A program made the translations under genes and the position numbers. Under the pieces are notes generated by a model, which saw nothing but the letters and a program-made list of their open reading frames with translations, was not told the DNA's origin and did no database searches. Of a DNA stretch of 64,000 nucleotides, positions 24,511 to 32,696 are shown one piece after another (the first letter of the stretch is position 1; each line of letters begins with the position of its first letter). The DNA is from JAWXBK01 sp034439975 (GTDB lineage Bacteria > Pseudomonadota > Alphaproteobacteria > Dongiales > Dongiaceae): positions 50,599 through 114,598 of the forward strand of contig JAWXBK010000003.1 in NCBI GenBank assembly GCA_034439975.1, written 5' to 3'.

Positions 24511-25344
24511 ATGCCTGAGACGATGCCTGAAGTAATGTCGGATAAGGCGGGCACGGGCGGCACACCGTTACTGGTGTGTCGCAACGTGACCCGCCGATTC
24601 GGCGCGCTGGTCGCCGTCAACAATCTCAGCTTCGATCTGCAGCCGGGCGAGATCCTGGGTATCGGCGGGCCCAACGGTGCCGGCAAGACCACGCTCTTCG
24701 ACGTCATCTCGGGCTTCATGGCGCCGGACGAAGGAGAGGTGCAACATCGTGGCGAGCGCATCAGTGGGCTCCGGCCGCATGAGGTCTGCCATCACGGGCT
24801 CGGCCGAACGTTCCAGCTCAATGCCGCCTTCCCGACGTTGACCGTTTACGAGAACGTGCTCGCGGCGGCGCATTTCGGCGAGCCGAAGACACTCATGGAT
24901 TCGATCCGGCTCGATCGCCGGGCGACCGATGCGGCGCGCGAAGCGCTCGATTTCGTCCGGCTGTCCGACCGGCAGGACCAGATCGCGGGCAGCCTGCCGA
25001 TCATCGACCGCAAGCGCATCATGATCGCAGCGGCCCTCGCGGGACGGCCCGATTGTCTGCTGATGGACGAGCCGGTGGGCGGCCTCAATCCCAAGGAGAT
25101 CGGCGAGATGATGGATCTCGTGACGCGCGTACGCGCAAGCGGGGTCGCGATCATTCTCATCGAACATGTCATGCGGTTCCTGGTCAGCCTGTCGGACCGC
25201 GTGCTGATTATGCATCACGGCGAGCTGCTGTTCCTCGGCAAAGCCGAGGCGATGGCACGCGATCAGCGTGTCGCTGAGGTCTATCTCGGGGCCAAGGCGG
25301 CCGCGCGTATCCGCGATTATGTGCAGGCGGGAGGTGCCTCGTGA
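24511..25344 (+). CDS. Branched-chain-type ABC transporter ATP-binding protein (LivG-like)
   Basis: The 277-aa ATPase has Walker A GGPNGAGKTT, and Walker B LLMDEPVGGLNPKE followed by an H-loop (IEHVM). The LivG-type insert HHGLGRTFQLNAAFPTLTVYENV is present. The signature region reads GSLPIIDRKRIMIA, which departs from the usual LSxGxxR. That degenerate signature is worth noting because a LivF-type partner carries the other site. Two further in-frame ATGs lie within the first 8 codons, so the exact start is uncertain. Confidence 0.9.
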   Translation: MPETMPEVMSDKAGTGGTPLLVCRNVTRRFGALVAVNNLSFDLQPGEILGIGGPNGAGKTTLFDVISGFMAPDEGEVQHRGERISGLRPHEVCHHGLGRTFQLNAAFPTLTVYENVLAAAHFGEPKTLMDSIRLDRRATDAAREALDFVRLSDRQDQIAGSLPIIDRKRIMIAAALAGRPDCLLMDEPVGGLNPKEIGEMMDLVTRVRASGVAIILIEHVMRFLVSLSDRVLIMHHGELLFLGKAEAMARDQRVAEVYLGAKAAARIRDYVQAGGAS

Positions 25345-26057
25345 GCGAACCGCTGCTCCGCCTCGAGAATGTTCAGTCCGGTTACGACGATCATCTCGTA
25401 CTGCAGGGGATTTCGTTCGACGTGCCGGAAGGCAGTGTGGTGAGCGTGCTCGGCCCCAACGGGCACGGCAAGTCGACCCTGCTGCGCACCATTTCCGGGC
25501 TGCTGCGCCTGCGCGGCGGTTCGATACGCTTCGCCGGCGAGCCGATCGACAAATGGCGCGTTGACCAGATCGTTGCGGCCGGCCTCGTTCATATACCGCA
25601 GGGCGACCTGGTCTTTCCGCAGATGACCGTGCGCGAGAATCTGTATCTTGGTGCCTATCTGCCGAAGGCGCATGTGCGGCGCGACGAGCAGCTCGAACGG
25701 GTTTATCACCTCTTTCCGCGCCTCAAGGAGCGTTCGGGCCAGCTCGCCAGCACGTTGAGCGGCGGCGAGCGCCGGATGCTGGCGATCGGCCGCGGGCTCA
25801 TGAGCCGCGCACGATTGCTGATGCTGGACGAGCCCTCGCTCGGCCTCGCGCCGCTGATCACCGAGGAGATCTACGAGAATATCCGCAAGCTGAAGGAAGA
25901 GGGCTATGCGCTGCTGCTGGTCGAAGAGAATCCCGAGCGGGTCGCCGATACCGCCGATCATATTCATCTGATCGATCACGGGTCGGTCGTCTGGCAGGGC
26001 TCGGCGAAGGAGCTTCATGCCAACGACCATATCCTTACAACCTATCTCGGAGTCTGA
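25341..26057 (+). CDS. Branched-chain-type ABC transporter ATP-binding protein (LivF-like)
   Basis: The 238-aa ATPase is of the LivF type: Walker A GPNGHGKST, Q-loop PQGDLVFPQMTV, intact signature LSGGERRMLAIGR and Walker B LLMLDEPSLGLAP. It starts at a GTG that overlaps the LivG-like stop (GTGA), indicating translational coupling. It pairs with the LivG-like subunit, whose signature motif is altered, so this subunit's signature probably forms the fully functional ATP site. Confidence 0.92.
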   Translation: MSEPLLRLENVQSGYDDHLVLQGISFDVPEGSVVSVLGPNGHGKSTLLRTISGLLRLRGGSIRFAGEPIDKWRVDQIVAAGLVHIPQGDLVFPQMTVRENLYLGAYLPKAHVRRDEQLERVYHLFPRLKERSGQLASTLSGGERRMLAIGRGLMSRARLLMLDEPSLGLAPLITEEIYENIRKLKEEGYALLLVEENPERVADTADHIHLIDHGSVVWQGSAKELHANDHILTTYLGV

Positions 26058-26060
26058 GCG

Positions 26061-26939
26061 ATGGCCGCGCTGATCCAGACGATCTATTCCGGGCTGGTGC
26101 TGGGCGCGATCTATGCGCTGATGGCCGTCGGCCTGACCCTGATCTTCGGCGCGTTGCGCGTGCTCAATCTCGCCCATGGCGCGCTGATGATGATGGGCGC
26201 CTACGTCTCGTGGCTGACGGCGGAATGGATCGGTCTGCCGGCCTTCCTCGGCCTGCCCGTGTCGTTCATAACGATGATGCTGGTCGGGTTCGCGATCTAC
26301 AAGCTTCTGATCGGTCCGATGATCGGCAAGCCCAATTGGGAAACCAACACGTTCATCGCGACCAGCGGGCTGGCGCTTGCGCTGGAAAGTTTCGCGCTTC
26401 TGGTGTTCGGGCCGCGCAATCAGGCGCAGCCCTTTGCCATCGCGGGCAATTTCCAGTTTCTCGGCGTCACGATTTCGTATCAGAACCTTGTCATCATGGC
26501 GGTCGCGGCGGTGGCGTTGATCCTGATGGAGCGATTCCTGACGCAGACGCGGTCGGGCCTTGCGATCCGCGCAACTGCCCAGCTTCCGGATGCGGCGCAG
26601 CTCATGGGTATCCGCCAGGATCACGTCTTCCTGCTGGTGCTCGGGCTTTCTAGTGGCCTCGCGGCGCTGAGCGGCGTGCTGCTGAGCTCCATCTTCTTCA
26701 TCGCGCCGACCTTCGGGTTTCATCCGATGCTGAAATCCTTCATCATCTGCATCTTCGGCGGTCTCGGAAACATACGCGGCACGCTCTATGCCGCCTTCAT
26801 CATCGGCATCACCGAGGCATTGGTCTCGCTCTATCTCGGCGTCCGGTTCGCATTGCCGGTGATGTTCGGGTTGATCATCGTCGTGCTGATCTTCCGGCCA
26901 ACGGGCCTGTTCGGACAGCGCGAAGTGGTGCGGCTATGA
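26061..26939 (+). CDS. Branched-chain-type ABC transporter permease (LivH-like)
   Basis: The 292-aa permease has about eight hydrophobic segments and the LivH opening GLVLGAIYALMAVGLTLIFG, followed by LNLAHGALMMMGAY. The coupling-helix region ATAQLPDAAQLMGI and the GGLGNIRGTLYAAFIIG motif are present. It lies 3 bp after the LivF-like gene and overlaps the next permease by 4 bp. Confidence 0.93.
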   Translation: MAALIQTIYSGLVLGAIYALMAVGLTLIFGALRVLNLAHGALMMMGAYVSWLTAEWIGLPAFLGLPVSFITMMLVGFAIYKLLIGPMIGKPNWETNTFIATSGLALALESFALLVFGPRNQAQPFAIAGNFQFLGVTISYQNLVIMAVAAVALILMERFLTQTRSGLAIRATAQLPDAAQLMGIRQDHVFLLVLGLSSGLAALSGVLLSSIFFIAPTFGFHPMLKSFIICIFGGLGNIRGTLYAAFIIGITEALVSLYLGVRFALPVMFGLIIVVLIFRPTGLFGQREVVRL

Positions 26940-27937
26940 ACAGCGCGCCGATGGCAACCGGTCTCGGCCGGCACTGGCCCTGGATCGCCGTGCTGGCGTT
27001 TGTCGCGGTCCCCTGGATCACCGACGATCGCTATCTGCTCGCGATGATCATTCTTTTCTTCGTCTGGTCGCTGGTGGTCGTGCAGTGGAATCTCGTGCTC
27101 GGCCAGGCAGGCATCTTCTCGCTGGTGCAGTTCGCGATCTTCAATCTCGGCGCCTATTTCACTGCCATCGTCGGCACACATCTGCAGATTCCGCCGGCCA
27201 TTTCGCTGGTTCCGGCGGGCCTGTTCTGTGCGTTGTTCGGCCTGCTGGTCGGGCTGCCCTGTCTGAGATTGCGCGGGCCCTATGTGGCGCTGCTGACGCT
27301 TGCCACCCATTCCGTCGTCTATCTGATGATCTTTGCCGATACCAGCGGCTTCACCGGGGGTGGATACGGCCTTTACGGCTTCGGCGATTACGGGTTCCGC
27401 GACATGTTCGGCAGCTTCGGCCAGCTCGTCGCCTACTATTACATGGCGCTCGTCCTGCTGATTATCGGCTGCCTGGTCGCGATCTGGGTGATGCGAAGCC
27501 CGCTCGGGCTCGCCTTCCGCGCACTCCGCGATTCCGAGGGCTATGCGGGTGCCATCGGCATCAGCCGGTATCGTTACCAGCTCATCGTCTTCACGCTGAC
27601 CTCGTTCTTCATCGGCGTCGCCGGATCGTTCTATGGCACCTATCTCGGCCTGGTCGATGCGACCGGGTTCGATTTCGGCACGCTGATGCTGCTGCTCGCG
27701 ATGATCGTCGTCGGCGGCATGGGCACGCGCTGGGGTCCGATCCTCGGCTGTGCACTGCTGATGGTCCTGAGCGAATTCATGCGCGACTATCCGCAATGGC
27801 GGACCATGGCAGTGGGCGGTACGGTCATCGTCTTCCTGCTGCTCTGGCCGCGCGGCATCGCCGACGCGCTCGCGCGCCTGTTCGGGCGTTCCACGAAGAA
27901 GCCGGCTTCATCGGCCGAGGCCAACGGCACCGGGTGA
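26936..27937 (+). CDS. Branched-chain-type ABC transporter permease (LivM-like)
   Basis: The 333-aa permease has about nine membrane segments. LivM hallmarks are WNLVLGQAGIFSLVQFAIF, a coupling loop FRALRDSEGYAGAIGI and VVGGMGTRWGPILGC. It forms the heterodimeric channel with the LivH-like protein. The start ATG overlaps the preceding stop (ATGA). The charged C-terminal tail is cytoplasmic. Confidence 0.93.
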   Translation: MNSAPMATGLGRHWPWIAVLAFVAVPWITDDRYLLAMIILFFVWSLVVVQWNLVLGQAGIFSLVQFAIFNLGAYFTAIVGTHLQIPPAISLVPAGLFCALFGLLVGLPCLRLRGPYVALLTLATHSVVYLMIFADTSGFTGGGYGLYGFGDYGFRDMFGSFGQLVAYYYMALVLLIIGCLVAIWVMRSPLGLAFRALRDSEGYAGAIGISRYRYQLIVFTLTSFFIGVAGSFYGTYLGLVDATGFDFGTLMLLLAMIVVGGMGTRWGPILGCALLMVLSEFMRDYPQWRTMAVGGTVIVFLLLWPRGIADALARLFGRSTKKPASSAEANGTG

Positions 27938-28013
27938 CGACGGCGACACATCCGGTCAGTCGGCGGCGCGTTTCGCACGACGGCCGATCGACATCGCAAC
28001 GGAACAGACAATC

Positions 28014-29126
28014 ATGACCAGAAAAACGGGATTCCTCAGCCACGAACTCTATATGTGGCACGACACCGGCAGTGCGGCGATCTTCTATCCGGCGGGGCTC
28101 AAGGTGCAGCCGGGCGAGCATGCTGAGAACGCCGAAACCAAGCGGCGTTTTCGCAACGTCCTCGAAGTGTCGGGCCTGCTCGACAAACTGGTCGATATCC
28201 GGCCGCGGGCGGCAACGGAAGAAGAGATTCTGCGCGTTCATACGCGCGACTATGTTGCGCGCATCAAGGCGCTCTCCGCCGATCGCGGTGGCGATGCCGG
28301 CGAGACGACACCGTTCGGCCCGGGCAGTTACGAGATCGCGCTCTTGTCGGCCGGCGGTGCAATCGCGCTGACCGATGCGGTGATGACCGGCAAGATCGAC
28401 AATGGTTATGCGCTGGTGCGTCCGCCGGGCCATCATGCCGAACCGGATCGTGGCCGCGGCTTCTGCATTTTCGCCAACATTCCGGTTGCTGCGCATCACG
28501 CGCGCAAGGCGCACGGCATCCGGCGCATCGCGGTCGTCGACTGGGACGTGCATCACGGCAACGGTACCGAGAAGATTTTCTACGAGGACGCCGAGGCGCT
28601 CACCATCTCGATCCATCAGGATAACTGGTATCCAGCGGACTCAGGCCATATCCATCAGACCGGCGACGGCGCGGGCAAGGGCTATAACATCAACGTGCCG
28701 CTGCCGCCCGGCTGCGGGCGCGATCCCTATATCGCGACCTTCGAGCGCGTCGTCGTGCCGGCGCTGCGCCGCTTCCGCCCCGAACTCATCTATATCGCCT
28801 CGGGCTTCGACGGGTCGATCTACGATCCGCTTGGCCGCATGATGGTGACCTCGAATACCTATCGGAAACTGACGCAGATCATGCTGGGTCTCGCCGACGA
28901 ACTCTGCGGCGGGCGCCTCGTTCTGTCGCACGAGGGCGGGTATTCGGCGGCCTATGTGCCGTTCTGCGGCCTCGCGGTGATGGAAGAGCTCTCTGGCATC
29001 CCGACCGACATCGAGGATGTGTTCGCCGCGTTCATCGATACCTGTGGCGGCCACCAGCTCTACCCGCATCAGGACGAGATCATCGCGAAGGCGGCGGTCC
29101 TGGCCAACGGCATCCCGCAGCGCTGA
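28014..29126 (+). CDS. Histone deacetylase-like amidohydrolase 2
   Basis: The 370-aa paralogue of the amidohydrolase at 21930 has every zinc and catalytic feature: RPPGHHAEPDRGRGFCIFAN, VDWDVHHGNGTEKIFYED, SGFDGSIYDP and HEGGYSAAYVPF. Here the substrate-channel motif is the normal PPGHHA. Compared with paralogue 1 the N terminus is longer (GFLSHELYMWHDTGSAAIF), which in this family can shape the active-site entrance. Co-location with one importer suggests both act on imported acylated amines, perhaps with different acyl preferences. Confidence 0.9.
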   Translation: MTRKTGFLSHELYMWHDTGSAAIFYPAGLKVQPGEHAENAETKRRFRNVLEVSGLLDKLVDIRPRAATEEEILRVHTRDYVARIKALSADRGGDAGETTPFGPGSYEIALLSAGGAIALTDAVMTGKIDNGYALVRPPGHHAEPDRGRGFCIFANIPVAAHHARKAHGIRRIAVVDWDVHHGNGTEKIFYEDAEALTISIHQDNWYPADSGHIHQTGDGAGKGYNINVPLPPGCGRDPYIATFERVVVPALRRFRPELIYIASGFDGSIYDPLGRMMVTSNTYRKLTQIMLGLADELCGGRLVLSHEGGYSAAYVPFCGLAVMEELSGIPTDIEDVFAAFIDTCGGHQLYPHQDEIIAKAAVLANGIPQR

Positions 29127-29160
29127 CCGGACGGGCACAAAACGGGAGAGAGGCAGGATC

Positions 29161-29955
29161 ATGACGGCAGCGAAACGCGGCACGATCCGCACATCGGGCG
29201 GCGCCGATCTGGTCTATGAGATGCACGGGGTCGGTAAGCCGATCGTATTCGTGGCGGGCCTCGGCGACGACCGCACGAGCTGGGCTGCGCAAATTCCCGA
29301 TTTCGCGCGCGACCATCTGGTCGTCGGCTTCGACAATCGCGGCATCGGCGAAAGCTCGGCGCCCCCCGGACCGTATACGATCGAACAGATGGCCGACGAC
29401 GCGCACGATGTCGTGCGGCATCTCGGCCTCGATCCGGTGGTCGCGGTCGGTTCGTCGATGGGTGGCGCCATCTGCCAGCAATGGGCGCTGCGCCATCCGT
29501 CCGACATCGACCGGCTCGTCATCACCAACAGCTGGGCCGAACAGGATCCGTTCTTCGCGGCGCTGATCGGCCACTGGATTTCACTCGCCGAAAACAACCA
29601 GCCGCGCCACCTGGTCGAGAGCCTGCTGCTGTTCTGCCATTGCCCGGATTATCTGCTGCGCCGGCCCGAGACGATCGCTGCCTTTCTGGCGACCCCGGCG
29701 CCGCGATTGCAGGGCATCGTCGATGCGGGCCATGCCTGCCTCAAGCATCACACGCTCGAACGCGCCCACGAGATTCGGCACAAGGCACTGATCATCGCCG
29801 GCGAACACGACATTCTCACGCGCCCGGAACTCTCGCAGCGTCTCGCCGCAAGAATGCCCAACGCGCGTTACGAATCGCTGCCGACCAGCCACATGGTCTT
29901 CTGGGAGATGCCGGACGAATTCAACGCGCTGGTGCGGTCGTTCGCCAGAGAATAG
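29161..29955 (+). CDS. Alpha/beta hydrolase
   Basis: The 264-aa alpha/beta hydrolase has an oxyanion region (VFVAGLGDDRTSW), a FDNRGIGESS loop, the nucleophile elbow GSSMGG (Ser about residue 101), an acid in IIAGEHDILT and a His in PTSHMVFWEMPDE. It resembles 3-oxoadipate enol-lactonase and carboxylesterase-like enzymes, but the substrate cannot be assigned. It follows the HDAC-like gene by 34 bp with GGGAGAGAGG before the ATG, so it probably belongs to the same transcript as the importer cluster. Confidence 0.85.
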   Translation: MTAAKRGTIRTSGGADLVYEMHGVGKPIVFVAGLGDDRTSWAAQIPDFARDHLVVGFDNRGIGESSAPPGPYTIEQMADDAHDVVRHLGLDPVVAVGSSMGGAICQQWALRHPSDIDRLVITNSWAEQDPFFAALIGHWISLAENNQPRHLVESLLLFCHCPDYLLRRPETIAAFLATPAPRLQGIVDAGHACLKHHTLERAHEIRHKALIIAGEHDILTRPELSQRLAARMPNARYESLPTSHMVFWEMPDEFNALVRSFARE

Positions 29956-30041
29956 CGCCCTTCGCCGGCCTTTCGCCGGGGCCGCACAAATGCTTACATA
30001 GGCGGTAATTCCGTCAGCTGGTCTCAGCGCCGGGGAATTGC

Positions 30042-31823
30042 ATGGATGCTGGAGAGCCGATAAAGCGTGCGCGGTTCGGCGATTTCCAGCGCGAGGCCGC
30101 GCTGCGCCAGCGCCAGGTCAGCTACAATGAGCTGACCCCTTCGGCCGCACAGATCGAAGCCGGGCAATCGGCGCAATCCAAACCGGGGCGCCTGCGCCTG
30201 CGAAAGATCGATGTGTATCGATTGCTCGCACCTTATGTAAGCGTTCGCTTCTGGGCCCAGGTGCGCGCCGTCGTGCCGCTGGCCGTGTATCTGGCCCTGT
30301 TCCAGCTTGTCGTACTGCGCCAGCAGGTGGATGACAGCTTAGCCATATTGGCGGGATTGCTTGCCGTCATTCTCGGTCTGATGCTGTTCATGGAGGGGCT
30401 TGGCCTCGGTGTCATGCCGTTTGCCGAGGCCATCGGCAATCGGTTGCCGAAGCGTCAGCGTCTGCCCGTGGTCCTGGTCGTCGCCTTCATTCTCGGTGTC
30501 GGTGCAACCTTTGCCGAGCCGGCCATTGGTGCCCTGCAGGCAGCCGGCTCAATCGTCGATGTCGCGCGGGCGCCCTATCTCCATTTGTTGCTCAACCAAT
30601 GGAGCGATACGCTGGTGCTGGTCGTCGGTGCCGGTGTCGGCATTGCAGCCGTGCTCGGCACGATCCGCTTCATCTACGGATGGAGCTTGAAGCCGCTGAT
30701 CTTTCTCGTCCTGGTCCCGACGCTGGCACTGACAGCCTATTTCATGACCGACGAGAAACTCACCACCACGATTGGTCTCGCCTGGGATAGCGGTGCCGTC
30801 ACCACCGGCCCCATCACGGTGCCGCTGGTGCTGGCGCTCGGCATCGGCATTGCCGCGGCAGCCGGCAAGAGCGAATCCTCGCTGTCCGGGTTCGGCATCG
30901 TGACGCTGGCGTCGCTGTTTCCGGTTCTTGGCGTCATGTTGCTGACGCTCTGGGTTTCGACCACCCAGTCGCCGGAAGCGATCGTATCGGCAGCGACAGC
31001 GGTGTCGGCGGATACCTCGACACCGACCTGGATGGAGGGATCGCCCGGGAGCGAAATCGTCACCGGGCTGCGCGCCATCCTGCCGCTGATTGCTTTTCTC
31101 TATCTCGTCATGCGGGTTCTGTTGCGCGAACGGCTGTCGCAGGGCGGTGTTGTCGCTTACGGCATCACGCTGGCGCTGCTTGGCATGATCGTCTTCAACC
31201 TCGGGCTGACATTTGGACTTTCGAGTCTGGGTGGCCAGTCGGGGAGTATGGTGCCTGCCGCCTTCACGTATCTGGAGACGGTCTTCGGGTCGCCGCTTTA
31301 TCCCTACATTGTGGGCATCGGCGTCTCGCTGCTGTTCGCGTGGCTTCTCGGATTCGGCGCGACGCTGGCCGAACCGGCGCTCAATGCGCTCGGCACCACG
31401 GTCGAAAGCCTGACCAACGGTGCGTTCCGCAAGCGCTCGCTGATGTATGCCGTCTCGATCGGTGTTGCGTTCGGCCTGGTGCTCGGCGTGGCCAAGATAG
31501 CCTTCGAACTGCCTCTCGGTGGAATGTTGCTGCCGCTCTATGCCATTGCCATGCTTATGACGATCTTTTCCTCTGAAGAGTTCGTAAACATTGCGTGGGA
31601 CAGCGCCGGCGTCACGACGGGGCCGGTCACCGTCCCGCTGGTGCTGGCCATGGGGCTGGGTTTTGGCGACGCGATGCAGGTGACCGAGGGTTTTGGCATC
31701 CTCGCGATGGCGTCGATTTGTCCGATTATCGCTGTTCAGGCGTTCGGCCTGGCGCTCAAGATCAAGTCTGCGCGCCGGGCCAGACAGGAACCAGGTGTAG
31801 CTGAGGCGAACGAGAAGCTATGA
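30042..31823 (+). CDS. DUF1538 family membrane protein with two internal repeats
   Basis: The 593-aa polytopic inner-membrane protein has a soluble 60-residue N terminus and then two DUF1538 copies in tandem. GATFAEP (154-160) recurs as GATLAEP (439-445), and a DSGAVTTGPITVPLVLALG segment recurs as DSAGVTTGPVTVPLVLAMG. The repeated AEPA and TTGP(V/I)TVPLVLA motifs lie in membrane stretches and look like re-entrant or substrate-path elements of a transporter or channel. No transport substrate is established for this family as far as I know. Its stop overlaps the first of two P-II-like genes. Confidence 0.88.
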   Translation: MDAGEPIKRARFGDFQREAALRQRQVSYNELTPSAAQIEAGQSAQSKPGRLRLRKIDVYRLLAPYVSVRFWAQVRAVVPLAVYLALFQLVVLRQQVDDSLAILAGLLAVILGLMLFMEGLGLGVMPFAEAIGNRLPKRQRLPVVLVVAFILGVGATFAEPAIGALQAAGSIVDVARAPYLHLLLNQWSDTLVLVVGAGVGIAAVLGTIRFIYGWSLKPLIFLVLVPTLALTAYFMTDEKLTTTIGLAWDSGAVTTGPITVPLVLALGIGIAAAAGKSESSLSGFGIVTLASLFPVLGVMLLTLWVSTTQSPEAIVSAATAVSADTSTPTWMEGSPGSEIVTGLRAILPLIAFLYLVMRVLLRERLSQGGVVAYGITLALLGMIVFNLGLTFGLSSLGGQSGSMVPAAFTYLETVFGSPLYPYIVGIGVSLLFAWLLGFGATLAEPALNALGTTVESLTNGAFRKRSLMYAVSIGVAFGLVLGVAKIAFELPLGGMLLPLYAIAMLMTIFSSEEFVNIAWDSAGVTTGPVTVPLVLAMGLGFGDAMQVTEGFGILAMASICPIIAVQAFGLALKIKSARRARQEPGVAEANEKL

Positions 31824-32197
31824 GAGAAATCACGGTCCTGACCGATGTTGCGCTGATCACCTGCATCGTTCAGCGCGGCATGGCCGATGCCATGGTCGAG
31901 GCGGCCAAGTCGTCGGGTGCGCAGGGTGCAACGATCCATTTCGGGCGGGGATCCGGCGTGCGCGAGCGGCTCGGCATTCTTGGCGTTGCTGTCGACGTCG
32001 AAAAGGAAGTCATCAACATCGTGGTGTCGAGCGAGCAGGTCGATCGGATCTTCAACAGCATGTATCTGGCCGGCAATCTCGATACGCCGGGTATCGGCAT
32101 CATGTATGTGACGCCGCTCGAGAAAGCGGCAACGTACATTCCGCCGGATGTGCTCGATCGCCTTGCACGACGTGGCGCCGGGTCCGACCGGCCATGA
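31820..32197 (+). CDS. P-II family nitrogen-regulator-like protein 1
   Basis: The 125-aa protein has a ferredoxin-like P-II fold: TVLTDVALITCIVQRG, GATIHFGRGSG, then EKEVINIVVSSEQVDRIF and an ending GIGIMYVTPLEKAATYIP. The T-loop is short and lacks the uridylylated Tyr of GlnB/GlnK, so it is not a standard nitrogen sensor. It overlaps the DUF1538 gene by 4 bp and the next P-II-like gene by 4 bp. The likely role is ligand-dependent gating of the DUF1538 membrane protein, as GlnK does for AmtB. Confidence 0.8.
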   Translation: MREITVLTDVALITCIVQRGMADAMVEAAKSSGAQGATIHFGRGSGVRERLGILGVAVDVEKEVINIVVSSEQVDRIFNSMYLAGNLDTPGIGIMYVTPLEKAATYIPPDVLDRLARRGAGSDRP

Positions 32198-32529
32198 ACG
32201 ATCCGGCCGGGTACAAGCTCGTCGTCGCATACCTCCCGCGTGGCATCGCATACGAGGTTGCGAACGGTTTGTATGAACGGCTCCAGCTCTCCGCCTTTCA
32301 TTACGGTCACGGCCGTGCCAGCAGCATGCTGGATACGATAACCGGCAGCGAAATGGCCGAGGTCGATATCCTTTCCGTTGTCGTCACCGAAGCGCAGGCC
32401 GAAGAGGCCTTCGCCTTCATATACGAGGCCGGGCAGATCGACCGGCCGGGCGGGGGGCTGATAACCCAGCTCTCGCTGGGCCATGCCGCCATCACCGGTC
32501 TGCCTTTGCTGGAAGAACCGGCCGCTTAA
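32194..32529 (+). CDS. P-II family nitrogen-regulator-like protein 2
   Basis: The 111-aa protein is the second P-II-like fold of the operon: KLVVAYLPRGIAYEVANGLYE, a short loop FHYGHGRASSMLDT, then SVVVTEAQAEEAFAFIYEAG and a terminal GGGLITQLSLGHA. It differs enough from the first P-II-like protein that the two may form a hetero-oligomer. A T-loop Tyr is not evident. It is translationally coupled to the preceding gene. Confidence 0.75.
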   Translation: MNDPAGYKLVVAYLPRGIAYEVANGLYERLQLSAFHYGHGRASSMLDTITGSEMAEVDILSVVVTEAQAEEAFAFIYEAGQIDRPGGGLITQLSLGHAAITGLPLLEEPAA

Positions 32530-32696
32530 CATCTCCCGCATTCTCGAAGACCGGTTCTCGTTTCGCCCGGATCGTGCGAGCCGGGGATGCGAAAGCCTGG
32601 GGCCGGTGCCTTGCCGCCGGCGGTGCGGCCTGCATATTGTTTGGGTGATCTCGTCCGTCGATCCCCGTGCGGATGTCTCACCCGGAGGAACTGGCG

